From: Pseudomonas azerbaijanoccidentalis
GTDB taxonomy: Bacteria > Pseudomonadota > Gammaproteobacteria > Pseudomonadales > Pseudomonadaceae
NCBI RefSeq assembly: GCF_019145495.1
Contig: NZ_JAHSTU010000006.1
Span: 124,001 to 188,000, forward strand
Reading direction: 5' to 3'
DNA length: 64,000 nt
Made by a program: the position numbers and the translations under genes. The notes below the pieces were generated by a model, which was not told the DNA's origin, made no database searches, and worked only from the letters and a program-made list of their open reading frames with translations. Positions 51,757-61,489 of the stretch are shown piece by piece. Numbering within the stretch: the stretch's first letter is position 1; every line of letters starts with the position of its first letter.

Positions 51757-52767
51757 ATGATGTTTCGAAATACCCTGCGCCGCGGCCTGACCATCACCCT
51801 TCTCGGCCTGACACTCGCCACTCCCCTCGCCCAAGCCGCCGACCCGGTTGCCCTGACCCTCTACAACGGTCAACACAAAGAAGTGGGCGACGCGGTTGCC
51901 AAAGCCTTCGAAGCCAAGACCGGCATTCACGTCAATGTACGCAAAGGCAGCAGCAATCAGCTCGCCAGCCAAGTGGTGGAAGAAGGCGATCGCTCCCCCG
52001 CCGATGTGATCTACACCGAAGAATCCCCTCCGCTGAACAAACTCGGCGAGCAAGGCCTGCTGGCCAAAGCTGACGACGCAACACTGGCGGTGCTGCCCAA
52101 GGAATACGTGGCCGGCAATGGCACCTGGATCGGTGTGACCGCCCGGGTCCGCGTGGTGGCGTTCAACCCCAAGCTGATCGATGAAAAAGACCTGCCGAAA
52201 TCGGTGATGGAGTTTTCCGATCCGAAATGGCAAGGCAAGGTCGGCTTCGTGCCCACCAGCGGCGCCTTCCAGGAGCAAGCGGTCGCGATCATCAAGGTGC
52301 ACGGCTTGGACGCCGCCGAAGAGTGGCTGACTGGTCTGCGGGCATTCGGCAAGACTTACAGCAATAACATGGTCGCGCTCAAAGCCGTGGAAAACGGCGA
52401 AGTGGCTACCGTTTTGGTGAACAACTACTACTGGTTCGCCTTGCAACGGGAAAAAGGCCAGCTCGATTCGAAGCTGCACTACTTCACCGGCGGCGACGTC
52501 GGCGGGCTGATCACCGTGTCCAGCGCCGCCGTCCTGAAATCCAGCAAACATCCAAAAGAAGCCCAGCAATTGCTCGCCTACATGGCCAGCGAAGAAGGTC
52601 AGCGCGTGATCACCCAGACCACCGCCGAATACCCACTGCACAAAGGCATGGAATCGGATCGTGGGCTCAAGCCTTTCAGCGAGCTGGAAGCGCCGAAAGT
52701 CACCCCGGCTGACCTGGGCAATGCTGAAGAAGCCCTGGATCTGGAACGCGAGGTTGGCCTGAACTGA
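51757..52767 (+). CDS. iron(III) ABC transporter, periplasmic binding protein
   Basis: A 336-residue FbpA/FutA-type binding protein. The signal peptide (about 1-27, ending PLAQA) is followed by DPVALTLYNGQHKEVGDAVA and GSSNQLASQVVEEG..SPADVIYTEE at the domain-1 cleft; adjacent tyrosines in NNYYWFALQ match the iron-coordinating Tyr pair of the family. It delivers ferric iron to the permease encoded next. GAGGA precedes the start and a Fur-like site lies upstream. The permease start overlaps its stop (TGATG). Confidence 0.9.
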   Translation: MMFRNTLRRGLTITLLGLTLATPLAQAADPVALTLYNGQHKEVGDAVAKAFEAKTGIHVNVRKGSSNQLASQVVEEGDRSPADVIYTEESPPLNKLGEQGLLAKADDATLAVLPKEYVAGNGTWIGVTARVRVVAFNPKLIDEKDLPKSVMEFSDPKWQGKVGFVPTSGAFQEQAVAIIKVHGLDAAEEWLTGLRAFGKTYSNNMVALKAVENGEVATVLVNNYYWFALQREKGQLDSKLHYFTGGDVGGLITVSSAAVLKSSKHPKEAQQLLAYMASEEGQRVITQTTAEYPLHKGMESDRGLKPFSELEAPKVTPADLGNAEEALDLEREVGLN

Positions 52768-54332
52768 TGAGCGCGTCGTTATCCGCCCTCGCCACCAAGA
52801 GCATGTACGTGCCACGGCGCAAGCGACCATCGATCTGGTTGCTGCTGCCGGTGTTGCTGCTGGTTGTGCTCAGCTTGCTACCGCTGGCCTATGTCGGGCT
52901 CAAGGCCTGGCAGGCAGGCTGGGCCGAGGCGCTGCACTTGCTGTGGCGCCCTTACGTGTTTGGCCTATTGCGCAACACTCTGGCGCTGATGGTCGGCGTG
53001 ACGCTGGCGTGCGGCGTGATTGGCCTGTCACTGGCCTGGTTGCTTGAACGCAGTAATTTGCCGGGACGACGGCTATGGGGCGTGATTCTATGCCTGCCGT
53101 TCGCCGTGCCCGCATTTGTCAGCAGCTTTACCTGGGTTTCCCTGAGCGCTCATTTCGAAGGGCTCGGCGGGGCCATTCTGGTGATGACGCTTTCCAAGTA
53201 CCCATTGATTTTTCTTCCGGTGGCGGCAACCCTGCGCAATCTCGACCCATCCCTGGAAGAGTCCGCGCGCACCCTGGGGCAAAATCGTTGGGGCGTATTC
53301 TTCAAGATCACCCTGCCCCTGCTCTGGCCCTCACTGCTCGCCGGCTCATTGCTGATTGCATTGCACATGCTGGTGGAGTTTGGTGCGCTGTCGATCATAG
53401 GCCTGCAAACCTTTACCACCGCAATCTATCAACAGTTCGAACTGGAGTTCAGCAACGCCAACGCCGCAATGCTTTCGGCGGTGCTGTTGGTGCTATGCCT
53501 GATACTGCTGTGGCTGGAACTGCGGGTTCGTGGCAAAGGCCGACATGTGCGCACCGGACAGGGCGCAGCAAGGCGAGCGGAGCAGGTTCGTCTGGGACCA
53601 TGGGCGCTGGCGGGGCAGCTTTACTGCCTGCTGCTGGCAATCATTGGCAGCGGCGTTCCCCTGGGCATGCTTGCGTACTGGCTGGCAGTAGGTTCTTCGG
53701 CGGCATTCCCGGTGGCCGCCATCGGTGAAGCGCTGTTTTCATCTCTGGCGCTGTCTGTTGGCGGCGCCGCGTTGTGCCTGGTGCTGGCGGTGCCAGTAGG
53801 CCTGTTGGTAGTACGCTACAAAGGCCAACTGGCGATCTGGGCGGAACGTTTGCCGTATCTGTTGCACGCGTTGCCTGGCCTGGTGATCGCACTGACGCTG
53901 GTGTATTTCGCCTTGCACTATGTGCCCGTGCTGTACCAGACCTCGGCGCTGCTGCTGATTGCATATGCGCTGTTGTTTTTGCCGCTGGCTCAGGCACCCA
54001 TTCGCACAGCATTGAACAAGGCTGCGCCGCAACTGGAAGAAGCCGCGCGAACGCTGGGGGCCTCGTCGTTCACCGCGTTTTGCCGGATAACCCTGCCGAT
54101 CATTTTCCCGGCATTGGGTGCGGCGTTTGCGCTGGTATTCCTGGATGCGATGAAGGAGCTGACGGCAACGTTGCTCCTAAGCCCCACGGGGCTCAACACA
54201 TTGGCAACGGAAGTGTGGGCGCATACCGCTAATGTGGAATTTGCGGCGGCGGCGCCTTATGCGGCGTTGTTGATACTCGTGTCGGGGTTACCGGTCTATC
54301 TGCTGACGACCCGGATGTATTTGAGACACTGA
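52767..54332 (+). CDS. iron(III) ABC transporter, permease
   Basis: A 521-residue FbpB/HitB-type permease with two homologous halves (about 12 helices). Each half has an EAA coupling loop: EESARTLGQNRWGVFFKITL and EEAARTLGASSFTAFCRITL. It is translationally coupled to the binding protein. No ATP-binding subunit follows in the window: the next gene is a convergent chemoreceptor after a REP pair. The ATPase must be encoded elsewhere or shared. Confidence 0.9.
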   Translation: MSASLSALATKSMYVPRRKRPSIWLLLPVLLLVVLSLLPLAYVGLKAWQAGWAEALHLLWRPYVFGLLRNTLALMVGVTLACGVIGLSLAWLLERSNLPGRRLWGVILCLPFAVPAFVSSFTWVSLSAHFEGLGGAILVMTLSKYPLIFLPVAATLRNLDPSLEESARTLGQNRWGVFFKITLPLLWPSLLAGSLLIALHMLVEFGALSIIGLQTFTTAIYQQFELEFSNANAAMLSAVLLVLCLILLWLELRVRGKGRHVRTGQGAARRAEQVRLGPWALAGQLYCLLLAIIGSGVPLGMLAYWLAVGSSAAFPVAAIGEALFSSLALSVGGAALCLVLAVPVGLLVVRYKGQLAIWAERLPYLLHALPGLVIALTLVYFALHYVPVLYQTSALLLIAYALLFLPLAQAPIRTALNKAAPQLEEAARTLGASSFTAFCRITLPIIFPALGAAFALVFLDAMKELTATLLLSPTGLNTLATEVWAHTANVEFAAAAPYAALLILVSGLPVYLLTTRMYLRH

Positions 54333-54338
54333 CAAAGC

Positions 54339-54417
54339 AAAAGATCGCAGCTTTCGACAGCGCCTACAGAGAAACACACATTCCCAGTAGGAGCTGTCGA
54401 AGGCTGCGATCTTTTGA
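54339..54417. repeat. REP pair, family A
   Basis: AAAAGATCGCAGCTTTCGAC-AGCGCCTACA and the inverted AGTAGGAGCTGTCGAAGGCT-GCGATC, between convergent genes. Confidence 0.85.
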
Positions 54418-54421
54418 TCTT

Positions 54422-56356
54422 TTAAGCCCGGAACTGCCCCAAGCTAGCCTTCAACTGCGCGGCCAATCCATCCAGCACCTTGCCACTCGCCGTGGTTTCC
54501 ACCACCGCCTGAGCCGCTTTCTCAGCCTGCGCATGAATTGTCTCGACCCGACCACGCACAGCCTGCGCACCTTTGGCCTGATGCGCTGCCGCCTGGGTCG
54601 CCAGACCGATCGCCGCATGCACCTGCTCGACCGATGCCTGCACCGACTGCTGCAACCGTGCGCTGTCGCGCAACACCAGCAAACCTTCATTGGCCTGACG
54701 CCCGGCCTGACCGATGGCCGCCACTGCCTCGCGCGCCCCCTGCTGCAATGCAACGATGTGCGCCTGAATATCGCCGGTGGAGCTCTGCGTCTTGCTTGCC
54801 AGCGCCCGCACCTCATCAGCCACCACGGCAAAGCCACGGCCGGTCTCGCCGGCCCGCGCCGCTTCAATGGCGGCGTTCAGTGCCAGCAGATTGGTTTGCT
54901 CGGCAATCCCGTGAATCACCGTCAACACCACTTCAATCTGCTCACTCTGCTGCGCCAGTCGCTCGATCACCTGCGCTCCCGTATTGACCTGGCCAGCCAA
55001 CTCTTCGATCAGGCTGCCGACTTTCGCCGACGTGCGAGTGTTTTCGTCGGTCGCCTGACGAATATCCACCACCTGCTTCAATGCCGCCTGCATGGCATGG
55101 CTTTCAGACTGGGCTTCGTCGGCCATTTGCGACAAGGCGCGCAGACTTTCAGCCACTTCATCGCGCTGCATGCCCGCCGCCGCGTCGGCTCCGGCGTTGC
55201 GCAAGGTCATGGCGCCGATTTCGACACCGGTACGCTGCGCCACATCACCCGCTTCGCGCACGATCGGCTGCAACTTATCCACAAAGCGATTGACCGCCGA
55301 GGCCATGTCGCCGATTTCGTCCTTGCTGTTGATCTGCACGCGCTTGGTGAGATCACCCTCGCCCGCCGCCAGGTCATCCATGGCGACAATCAACATTTTC
55401 AGGCGATTGACCACTCGACGCCCCAGCACAACGGCCAGCAGCAGCAAAACACCACACCCCACCACCGCGAGACTCACGCCGATGCGCCAGCGCAAAGTGG
55501 ACGCCGCTTCCTGCACGGTACTGGTGGTATTGGCCTTCATTTCCGATGCCGTGGACTGCGCGGACTGCAAACGCGAGCGCATGGCCGTCGCACTGTCAGC
55601 CGCAGCGCCTTTGAGGCTGTCGCCGACCAGTTGATCACTGCTGGCAATCAATGCCGAGAAGCGCTTGTCCAGCGCCGCCAGATCGGTTTCCACCGAGGCG
55701 GTCGAGACGCCCATCAGGACCTTGCCGATTTCTACGCCGTTCGGATTGATCGAAGCCTCGATGTAGAACACCGACGGATCGTTCTTCGCCGCATCCAGCA
55801 CTTTGTCGAGCGCACGCTCGCCCTGCCCCTTTTCCAGCAGCGCCTTGTTGATCGGGTTTTCGCGGTTGAGGTAGCGCGTCAGGTGCTGGCCCGTGGCATC
55901 GTCATACACCACAAACAGCACGTTGGGATTGCGCTGGGCACGACGGGCGAATTCCGACAGCGTGGGAACGTCGTTGTCCCACATGGCACGGGGCGCGACG
56001 GAGGCCAGAAGTTGTGCCATGTCGCCGGCGGAATCCTTCAGGTCCTTTTCCAGCGTTGCGCGCAACTGCGCCTGCTCGTCCTTCAATCGCGAAGACAAAC
56101 CCGCGGTGAGGCGCTGACGCGTACTGGTGGAGAGGTTGTCGAGGCTAGACGTGACTTCACGCCCCGCCTGCTCAAGCTCAGCGGACAGTTTTTGACTATC
56201 TGCTCCCAAGCGCACGCCCAGATCGGCTTCCAGCGCAGTCACCGTGCTCCGGGTAAGAGCAACAGCTACCAGCACCTGCACCAAAAGAGCGATACCAAGG
56301 GTAACGAACACAGGCCGCAACAAACGGCTTTGTAACAGTGAGAGAACGGCCGACAC
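54422..56356 (-). CDS. methyl-accepting chemotaxis protein
   Basis: A 644-residue chemoreceptor. TM1 (about 13-35, PVFVTLGIALLVQVLVAVAL) precedes a ~270-residue periplasmic sensor with a long coiled-coil-like stretch and the segment LFVVYDDATGQHLTRYLN (dCache/PAS-like strand), then TM2 (~313-335), HAMP and the signalling domain. The hairpin tip reads EQTNLLALNAAIEAARAGETGRGFAVVADEVR. The GTG at 56356 is preceded by GAGGGA; the frame to 56431 is unsupported. The ligand is unknown. Confidence 0.88.
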   Translation of the reverse strand: MSAVLSLLQSRLLRPVFVTLGIALLVQVLVAVALTRSTVTALEADLGVRLGADSQKLSAELEQAGREVTSSLDNLSTSTRQRLTAGLSSRLKDEQAQLRATLEKDLKDSAGDMAQLLASVAPRAMWDNDVPTLSEFARRAQRNPNVLFVVYDDATGQHLTRYLNRENPINKALLEKGQGERALDKVLDAAKNDPSVFYIEASINPNGVEIGKVLMGVSTASVETDLAALDKRFSALIASSDQLVGDSLKGAAADSATAMRSRLQSAQSTASEMKANTTSTVQEAASTLRWRIGVSLAVVGCGVLLLLAVVLGRRVVNRLKMLIVAMDDLAAGEGDLTKRVQINSKDEIGDMASAVNRFVDKLQPIVREAGDVAQRTGVEIGAMTLRNAGADAAAGMQRDEVAESLRALSQMADEAQSESHAMQAALKQVVDIRQATDENTRTSAKVGSLIEELAGQVNTGAQVIERLAQQSEQIEVVLTVIHGIAEQTNLLALNAAIEAARAGETGRGFAVVADEVRALASKTQSSTGDIQAHIVALQQGAREAVAAIGQAGRQANEGLLVLRDSARLQQSVQASVEQVHAAIGLATQAAAHQAKGAQAVRGRVETIHAQAEKAAQAVVETTASGKVLDGLAAQLKASLGQFRA

Positions 56357-56461
56357 TTGAAATCCCTCTGCATGAGCGCCATTAAATTGATGGCACGCCG
56401 AAAGTGACGCTTTAAGCAAAGCTAATAGCAAAGGTCATGCCGTCCAACAGGCATAAACGAC

Positions 56462-56489
56462 AAAGGCCCCTATTAAGGGGCCTTTGTGT
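56462..56489 (-). terminator. terminator of the hisZ-purA unit
   Basis: AAAGGCCCC-TATTAA-GGGGCCTTT; on the minus strand it follows the purA stop by 18 bp and ends in TTTGTC. Confidence 0.88.
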
Positions 56490-56506
56490 TTTACATCAAC
56501 AAGTTA

Positions 56507-57796
56507 TCAAGCGAACGGATGGCGCAGAACGATGGTTTCGTTGCGATCCGGGCCCGTCGAAATAATGTCGATCGGCGCACCGATCAGCTCTTCGACGCGT
56601 TTGATGTAAGCACGGGCGTTAGCTGGCAGCTCTTCCAGGGTTTTGGCACCCACGGTCGACTCGGTCCAGCCCGGCACTTCTTCGTACACAGGCTGCAGGC
56701 CTACGTAGCTGTCTGCATCAGTCGGGGCAACCGCATTACCTTGTGCGTCTTTGTAGCCAACGCAGATATTGATGGTTTCCAGACCGTCGAGTACGTCCAG
56801 CTTGGTCAGGCAGATGCCCGAGATGCTGTTCACATCGATAGCGCGACGCAGGATAACGGCGTCGAACCAACCACAACGACGGGCACGGCCGGTCGTCGCG
56901 CCGAACTCGTGACCTTGCTTGGCCAGGTGTGCGCCGACTTCGTCGAACAGCTCAGTCGGGAACGGACCCGAACCTACGCGCGTGGTGTAAGCCTTGGTGA
57001 TGCCCAGGATGTAGTCCAGGAACATCGGGCCAACGCCCGAACCGGTAGCAACGCCGCCAGCGGTGGTGTTCGAGCTGGTCACGTACGGATAGGTACCGTG
57101 GTCGATGTCCAGCAGGGAACCTTGGGCGCCTTCGAACATGATGTCTTTGCCAGCACGACGCAGGTCGTGCAGCTCGGCCGTGACGTCCAGCATCAGCGGC
57201 TTGAGCAGCTCAGCGTATTCTTTGCACTCGGCCAGGGTCTTGTCGAACTCGATGGCGGGCTCTTTGTAGTAACCCACCAGCATGAAGTTGTGGTAATCCA
57301 CCAGTTCACGCAGCTTGTCTTCAAAGCGCGGCATGTTGAGCAGGTCGCCCACACGCAGGCCACGACGTGCAACCTTGTCTTCGTAAGCCGGGCCGATGCC
57401 GCGACCGGTAGTACCGATCTTCAGCTCGCCACGGGCCTTTTCACGAGCCTGGTCCAGCGCAACGTGGAAGGACAGGATCAGCGGGCAGGACGGGCTGATA
57501 CGCAGGCGCTCGCGCACCGGTACGCCTTTCTCTTCCAGCTTGGTGATCTCGCGCAGCAGGGCGTCAGGTGCAACCACCACGCCGTTACCGATCAGGCACT
57601 GCACGCCTTCGCGCAGCACGCCCGACGGGATCAGGTGCAAGACAGTTTTTTCGCCATCGATCACCAGAGTGTGACCAGCGTTGTGGCCACCCTGGTAGCG
57701 CACTACGGCGGCAGCATGTTCGGTCAGCAGATCAACGATCTTGCCTTTGCCCTCATCACCCCATTGGGTGCCCAGGACTACGACATTCTTACCCAT
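56507..57796 (-). CDS. purA: adenylosuccinate synthetase
   Basis: A 429-residue GTP-dependent ligase: GTQWGDEGKGKIVDLL (P-loop and catalytic Asp) at about 9-24, GHNAGHTLV with the catalytic His near 41, TTGRGIGPAYEDKVARRGLRVGDL for IMP binding, and the GTP base motif (LTKLDVLDG, about 330). It converts IMP and aspartate to adenylosuccinate in AMP synthesis. GAGGA precedes the ATG at 57796. It lies 54 bp after hisZ in the same orientation. Confidence 0.96.
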   Translation of the reverse strand: MGKNVVVLGTQWGDEGKGKIVDLLTEHAAAVVRYQGGHNAGHTLVIDGEKTVLHLIPSGVLREGVQCLIGNGVVVAPDALLREITKLEEKGVPVRERLRISPSCPLILSFHVALDQAREKARGELKIGTTGRGIGPAYEDKVARRGLRVGDLLNMPRFEDKLRELVDYHNFMLVGYYKEPAIEFDKTLAECKEYAELLKPLMLDVTAELHDLRRAGKDIMFEGAQGSLLDIDHGTYPYVTSSNTTAGGVATGSGVGPMFLDYILGITKAYTTRVGSGPFPTELFDEVGAHLAKQGHEFGATTGRARRCGWFDAVILRRAIDVNSISGICLTKLDVLDGLETINICVGYKDAQGNAVAPTDADSYVGLQPVYEEVPGWTESTVGAKTLEELPANARAYIKRVEELIGAPIDIISTGPDRNETIVLRHPFA

Positions 57797-57850
57797 AACA
57801 CTTGTCCTCATTCGCGCAAACTTGGTGCCGGCGGCGGCCGGCAGGAAAAC

Positions 57851-59038
57851 TCAAGAAGCCAGTGGCGATACTTGCCAAAGCCCGTTCTGCTGAATCAATT
57901 GCCGGTCGCAGTCCGCTTCACGGGCGGCGGCCAAAGGTTGTCCAGGCAACGCCTGAACGACACGCTGACCCTCACTGCGCAACTGGCAAACCTGCTGCCA
58001 GAGTGCCGCATCCGTACTGTCAGGCATCCAGATACCGCCAGACGGTAGCTCGATCTCAGCACGCCCCAGGGTCACCAGGGTTTTCAAATCGGTGGAGAAG
58101 CCGGTTGCCGGGCGAGCACGACCGAAGTCGGCGCCGATGTCGTCGTAACGACCGCCCTGGGCAATGGACTGGCCAACACCCGGTACGAACACTGCGAACA
58201 CCACACCCGTGTGGTAGTGGTAACCGCGCAACTCGCCCAGGTCGAAATACAGCGGCAGCTCCGGGAAACGCACGGACAAGCGCTCGGCAATTGCCAGCAA
58301 GTCATCCAGCGCAGCCAGAACCGGGGCCGGCGCCTTGGCCAGACGCTCGCGGGCTGCTGCCAGCACTTCACGGCCGCCGCATAGGTCGACCAACGCTCGC
58401 AGCATGCCCGACAGATCGGCAGGCAGGCCTTCGGTCAAGGTAATGACCTCGTCGATGGCCTTGCGTTGCAGGGCATCGAACAACTGCTGTTCAACTTCGC
58501 CGGACAAACCGGCAGCGCGGGCCAGGCCGCGGTAGATGCCAACATGCCCCAGGTCCATGTGCACATCTGGCACATCGGCCAGTTGCAGCATGGCCAGCAT
58601 CAGGCTGATGACCTCAACGTCGCTGCTCGGGCTGGCGTCGCCGTACAACTCGGCACCCAACTGGATCGGGCTGCGCGAGGACGACAAGGCGCGTGGCTGA
58701 GCATGCAGCACGCTGCCGGCATAGCACAGGCGGCTTGGGCCTTCACGACGCAGGGTGTGCGCATCGATGCGCGCCACTTGCGGTGTGATGTCAGCACGGA
58801 AACCCATCTGCCGGCCCGATTGCGGGTCGATGACCTTGAAGGTACGCAGATCCAGGTCCTGGCCCGCGCCGGTCAGCAGGGATTCCAGGTACTCGATATG
58901 GGGAGTCACGACAAATTCGTAACCCCAGCTCTGGAACAGATCCAACACCTGGCGACGCGCTACTTCTATGCGCGCCGCTTCCGGTGGCAGTACTTCTTCG
59001 ATGCCATCTGGCAGCAGCCAGCGGTCTACCGTTGCCAT
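57851..59038 (-). CDS. hisZ: ATP phosphoribosyltransferase regulatory subunit HisZ
   Basis: A 395-residue class II aminoacyl-tRNA-synthetase paralogue: LPDGIEEVLPPEAARIEVARRQVLDLF, motif 2-like region MGFRADITPQVARIDAHT (about 97-114), and YHYTGVVFAVFVPGVG near 270. It lacks the histidyl-tRNA anticodon-binding domain, as expected of HisZ, which activates the short-form HisG at the first step of histidine synthesis. Its place before purA matches other Pseudomonas. No hisG lies nearby. Confidence 0.93.
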   Translation of the reverse strand: MATVDRWLLPDGIEEVLPPEAARIEVARRQVLDLFQSWGYEFVVTPHIEYLESLLTGAGQDLDLRTFKVIDPQSGRQMGFRADITPQVARIDAHTLRREGPSRLCYAGSVLHAQPRALSSSRSPIQLGAELYGDASPSSDVEVISLMLAMLQLADVPDVHMDLGHVGIYRGLARAAGLSGEVEQQLFDALQRKAIDEVITLTEGLPADLSGMLRALVDLCGGREVLAAARERLAKAPAPVLAALDDLLAIAERLSVRFPELPLYFDLGELRGYHYHTGVVFAVFVPGVGQSIAQGGRYDDIGADFGRARPATGFSTDLKTLVTLGRAEIELPSGGIWMPDSTDAALWQQVCQLRSEGQRVVQALPGQPLAAAREADCDRQLIQQNGLWQVSPLAS

Positions 59039-59351
59039 TACGCCAATCCCCTATGATCCGGGCAGCCAGCCTTGAGGCGAGCCTTGAGTGAAGCAGAAAA
59101 TGATCGACCCAGCGCAAACCACGCGCATGAGCGACGTGGCGAAAAGCCTGAAACGGGCTTCGCCGACCACTTTCCTCGTAAAACCTTTCGAGCCATAGCG
59201 CTCGGGCACCTGCACAAAACAGCAATCAAACATGCAGACGCAAAAAAGCCGGGAATTTCCCGGCTGCCGCATCATACACACGTTTTCCCAAAGGATCACC
59301 CCGCCAGAGGTTTTAGCCGCCCGGCGGAGGATGATTCAGGTCAACGCCGTA
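59039..59351. other. 313-bp gap between hisZ and hflC
   Basis: It contains the hflKC terminator (59241-59270) and ~200 bp of hisZ upstream sequence. Short minus-strand frames exist (e.g. one ending at 59051 with VPERYGSKGFTRKVV), but none has a good ribosome-binding site or a recognised family. A YjeT/DUF2065 gene, which I recall at this place in P. aeruginosa, is not visible. Confidence 0.5.
59241..59270 (-). terminator. terminator after hflC
   Basis: Minus strand: AGCCGGGAA-ATT-CCCGGCT followed by T5G. It lies about 82 bp after the hflC stop and separates the hfq-hflXKC group from hisZ-purA. Confidence 0.88.
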
Positions 59352-60221
59352 TCAAGGCTTGGCTTTTTCCAGGTAGTGGAAGAAGTCACTGCTTGGGTCC
59401 AGAACCATGACGTCGGATTTGTTCGCAAAGCTTTCACGGTAGGCACGCAGGCTACGGTAGAACGCGTAGAACTCCTGATCCTGACCGTAGGCCTTGGAGT
59501 AGATCGCAGCGGCCTGGGCGTCGCCGTCACCGCGAATCTCTTCAGATTCACGATAGGCTTCAGCCAACAGTACGCGGCGCTGACGATCGGCATCGGCACG
59601 AATACCTTCAGCCAGCTCGTTACCCTTGGCGCGGTGCTCGCGAGCTTCACGCTCACGCTCGGTGCTCATACGTTCGAACACACTGCGGTTTACTTCTTTC
59701 GGCAGGTCGATGGTCTTGACCCGAACATCGACAACTTCGATGCCCAGCTCCTTTTCCGCCATCTTGTTCAGCGAAGCCGTGATATCCGCCATCAGCGCAT
59801 CACGTTCACCCGACACGACTTCGTGCAAGGTGCGCTTACCGAACTGGTCACGCAGACCCGACTCCAGACGACGGGACAGACGCTCGTCGGCGATTTGCTT
59901 GAGACCGGAAGTCGCGGTGTAGAAACGCTCGGCGTCCTTCACACGCCACTTGGCGTAGGCATCGACCATCACGGCTTTCTTTTCCAGCGTCAGGAAGCGC
60001 TGTGTCGGTGCGTCGAGCGTCATCAGGCGTGCGTCGAATTTACGCACCTGGTTAACGTAAGGCACTTTCACATGCAGGCCTGGCTGAACATCGGTCTGAA
60101 CCACGCGACCGAACTGCAGCAACACCGCACGCTCGGTCTGAGCCACGATGTAGAAGCAGTTCCAGGCAGCGATCGCCACGACGACGCCGACAATAAGGGC
60201 GATCAGCGATTTATTGCTCAT
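59352..60221 (-). CDS. hflC: HflC, modulator of FtsH protease
   Basis: A 289-residue SPFH/band-7 protein. One N-terminal membrane helix (about 5-25: LIALIVGVVVAIAAWNCFYIV) is followed by the band-7 domain (RAVLLQFGRVVQTDVQPGLHVKVPYVNQV) and a coiled-coil helix (MSTEREREAREHRAKGNELAEGI). With HflK it forms the large periplasmic-facing cage around FtsH. Its ATG overlaps the hflK stop (TGATG). Confidence 0.95.
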   Translation of the reverse strand: MSNKSLIALIVGVVVAIAAWNCFYIVAQTERAVLLQFGRVVQTDVQPGLHVKVPYVNQVRKFDARLMTLDAPTQRFLTLEKKAVMVDAYAKWRVKDAERFYTATSGLKQIADERLSRRLESGLRDQFGKRTLHEVVSGERDALMADITASLNKMAEKELGIEVVDVRVKTIDLPKEVNRSVFERMSTEREREAREHRAKGNELAEGIRADADRQRRVLLAEAYRESEEIRGDGDAQAAAIYSKAYGQDQEFYAFYRSLRAYRESFANKSDVMVLDPSSDFFHYLEKAKP

Positions 60222-61393
60222 CAGCGACTCTCCCTGGTACGTGCTTGCTGTTGCTGCAGATCAGCTGCCGCACGCGCATTCGCTTCATTGCTGCTGGCTG
60301 CTGCGCCGGTCACCGGAGTGCTGGTGCTGCGGCCACTTTCGACCATCTTGTCCAGAGGCAGGTACAGCAGGTTGCTCTGGCCATTCTTGTTGCCGGTCAC
60401 GAGAACCTTGCTGGTGTTGCTGAAGACTTCCTGCATGGTGTCCAGGTACAGACGCTGGCGGGTGACTTCAGGTGCCTTGCGGTACTCGGCGACCAGTTTG
60501 GTGAAGCGATCACCCTCACCCTTGGCGCGCGAGACGGTTTCGTCACGGTAGCCATTGGCATCTTCGAGAATGCGCTGGGCCTGACCACGGGCTTCCGGCA
60601 CGACGCCGTTGGCGTAGGTTTCAGCCTGGTTACGCGAACGCTGTTCGTCTTCACGGGCGCGGATCACGTCATCGAAGGCTTCCTGGACTTCACGCGGTGC
60701 CGCTGCGCTCTGTACGTTGACCTGAGTGACGGTGATGCCGGTGCGATACGTATCCATGAAGCGTTGCAGGCGCTCCTTGATTTCGCTGGCCATCAATTCA
60801 CGACCTTCGGTCAGCACCTGGTCCATGGCGGTGGAACCCACCACATGGCGCAATGCGCTGTCGGTCGCGTGCTGCAGGCTGATTTCCGGCTGATCGACGC
60901 TCAGCACGAAGTCCTGCAGGTTGCTGATCTTGTACTGCACGGTCAGCGGCACTTCGACGATGTTCTCGTCTTCAGTCAGCATCTGGCCCTGCTTGGTGTA
61001 CGCACGCTCACGCGTTACGTTTTCCATGTACTTTTTGTCGATCGGCGGGAAATAGATGTTCAGACCCGGGCCGACGGTTTCGTAGTACTTGCCGAAGCGC
61101 AGCACCACGGCTTGCTCCTGCTCGTCGACTACATAGACCGCGCTGTACAGCCATACGGCCGCCAACACGACGAGGCCGATGCCGAGCAGGCCGCCGAAGC
61201 CGCCACCCTTGCCCGAACCACCGCCATCATCACCACGTTTCTTACCACCACCGAACAACCCATTCAGGCTTTCCTGCAGCTTTCGGAAGGCCTCGTCGAG
61301 ATCCGGTGGTCCCTTGCGGTCGCCGTTATTGCGACGCTTGCCACCCCAAGGATCCTGATTATTCGAGTTGCCACCCGGCTCATTCCAAGCCAT
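60221..61393 (-). CDS. hflK: HflK, modulator of FtsH protease
   Basis: A 390-residue SPFH protein: a Gly/Asn-rich cytoplasmic N-terminus (MAWNEPGGNSNNQDPWGGKRRN; FGGGKKRGDDGGGSGKGGGF), a membrane helix (about 65-85, LLGIGLVVLAAVWLYSAVYVV), the band-7 domain (VVLRFGKYYETVGPGLNIYFPPI), a long helix, and a low-complexity tail rich in Ala/Gln. The ATG at 61393 was chosen because upstream codons are unlike HflK. It is coupled to hflC. Confidence 0.95.
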   Translation of the reverse strand: MAWNEPGGNSNNQDPWGGKRRNNGDRKGPPDLDEAFRKLQESLNGLFGGGKKRGDDGGGSGKGGGFGGLLGIGLVVLAAVWLYSAVYVVDEQEQAVVLRFGKYYETVGPGLNIYFPPIDKKYMENVTRERAYTKQGQMLTEDENIVEVPLTVQYKISNLQDFVLSVDQPEISLQHATDSALRHVVGSTAMDQVLTEGRELMASEIKERLQRFMDTYRTGITVTQVNVQSAAAPREVQEAFDDVIRAREDEQRSRNQAETYANGVVPEARGQAQRILEDANGYRDETVSRAKGEGDRFTKLVAEYRKAPEVTRQRLYLDTMQEVFSNTSKVLVTGNKNGQSNLLYLPLDKMVESGRSTSTPVTGAAASSNEANARAAADLQQQQARTRESR

Positions 61394-61489
61394 AGCGCTC
61401 TCCATCTGATAAAGCAAAGACGCACCCACGGCGCGCCGACCAATGCTACAGAATGCCTGTCACCACGGCACAACCGCTTTCTCAGGCTT

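Noticed and set aside
59038..59299. Short minus-strand frames upstream of hisZ
   Set aside because: One runs through the hflC terminator hairpin; none has a ribosome-binding site or a family I recognise.
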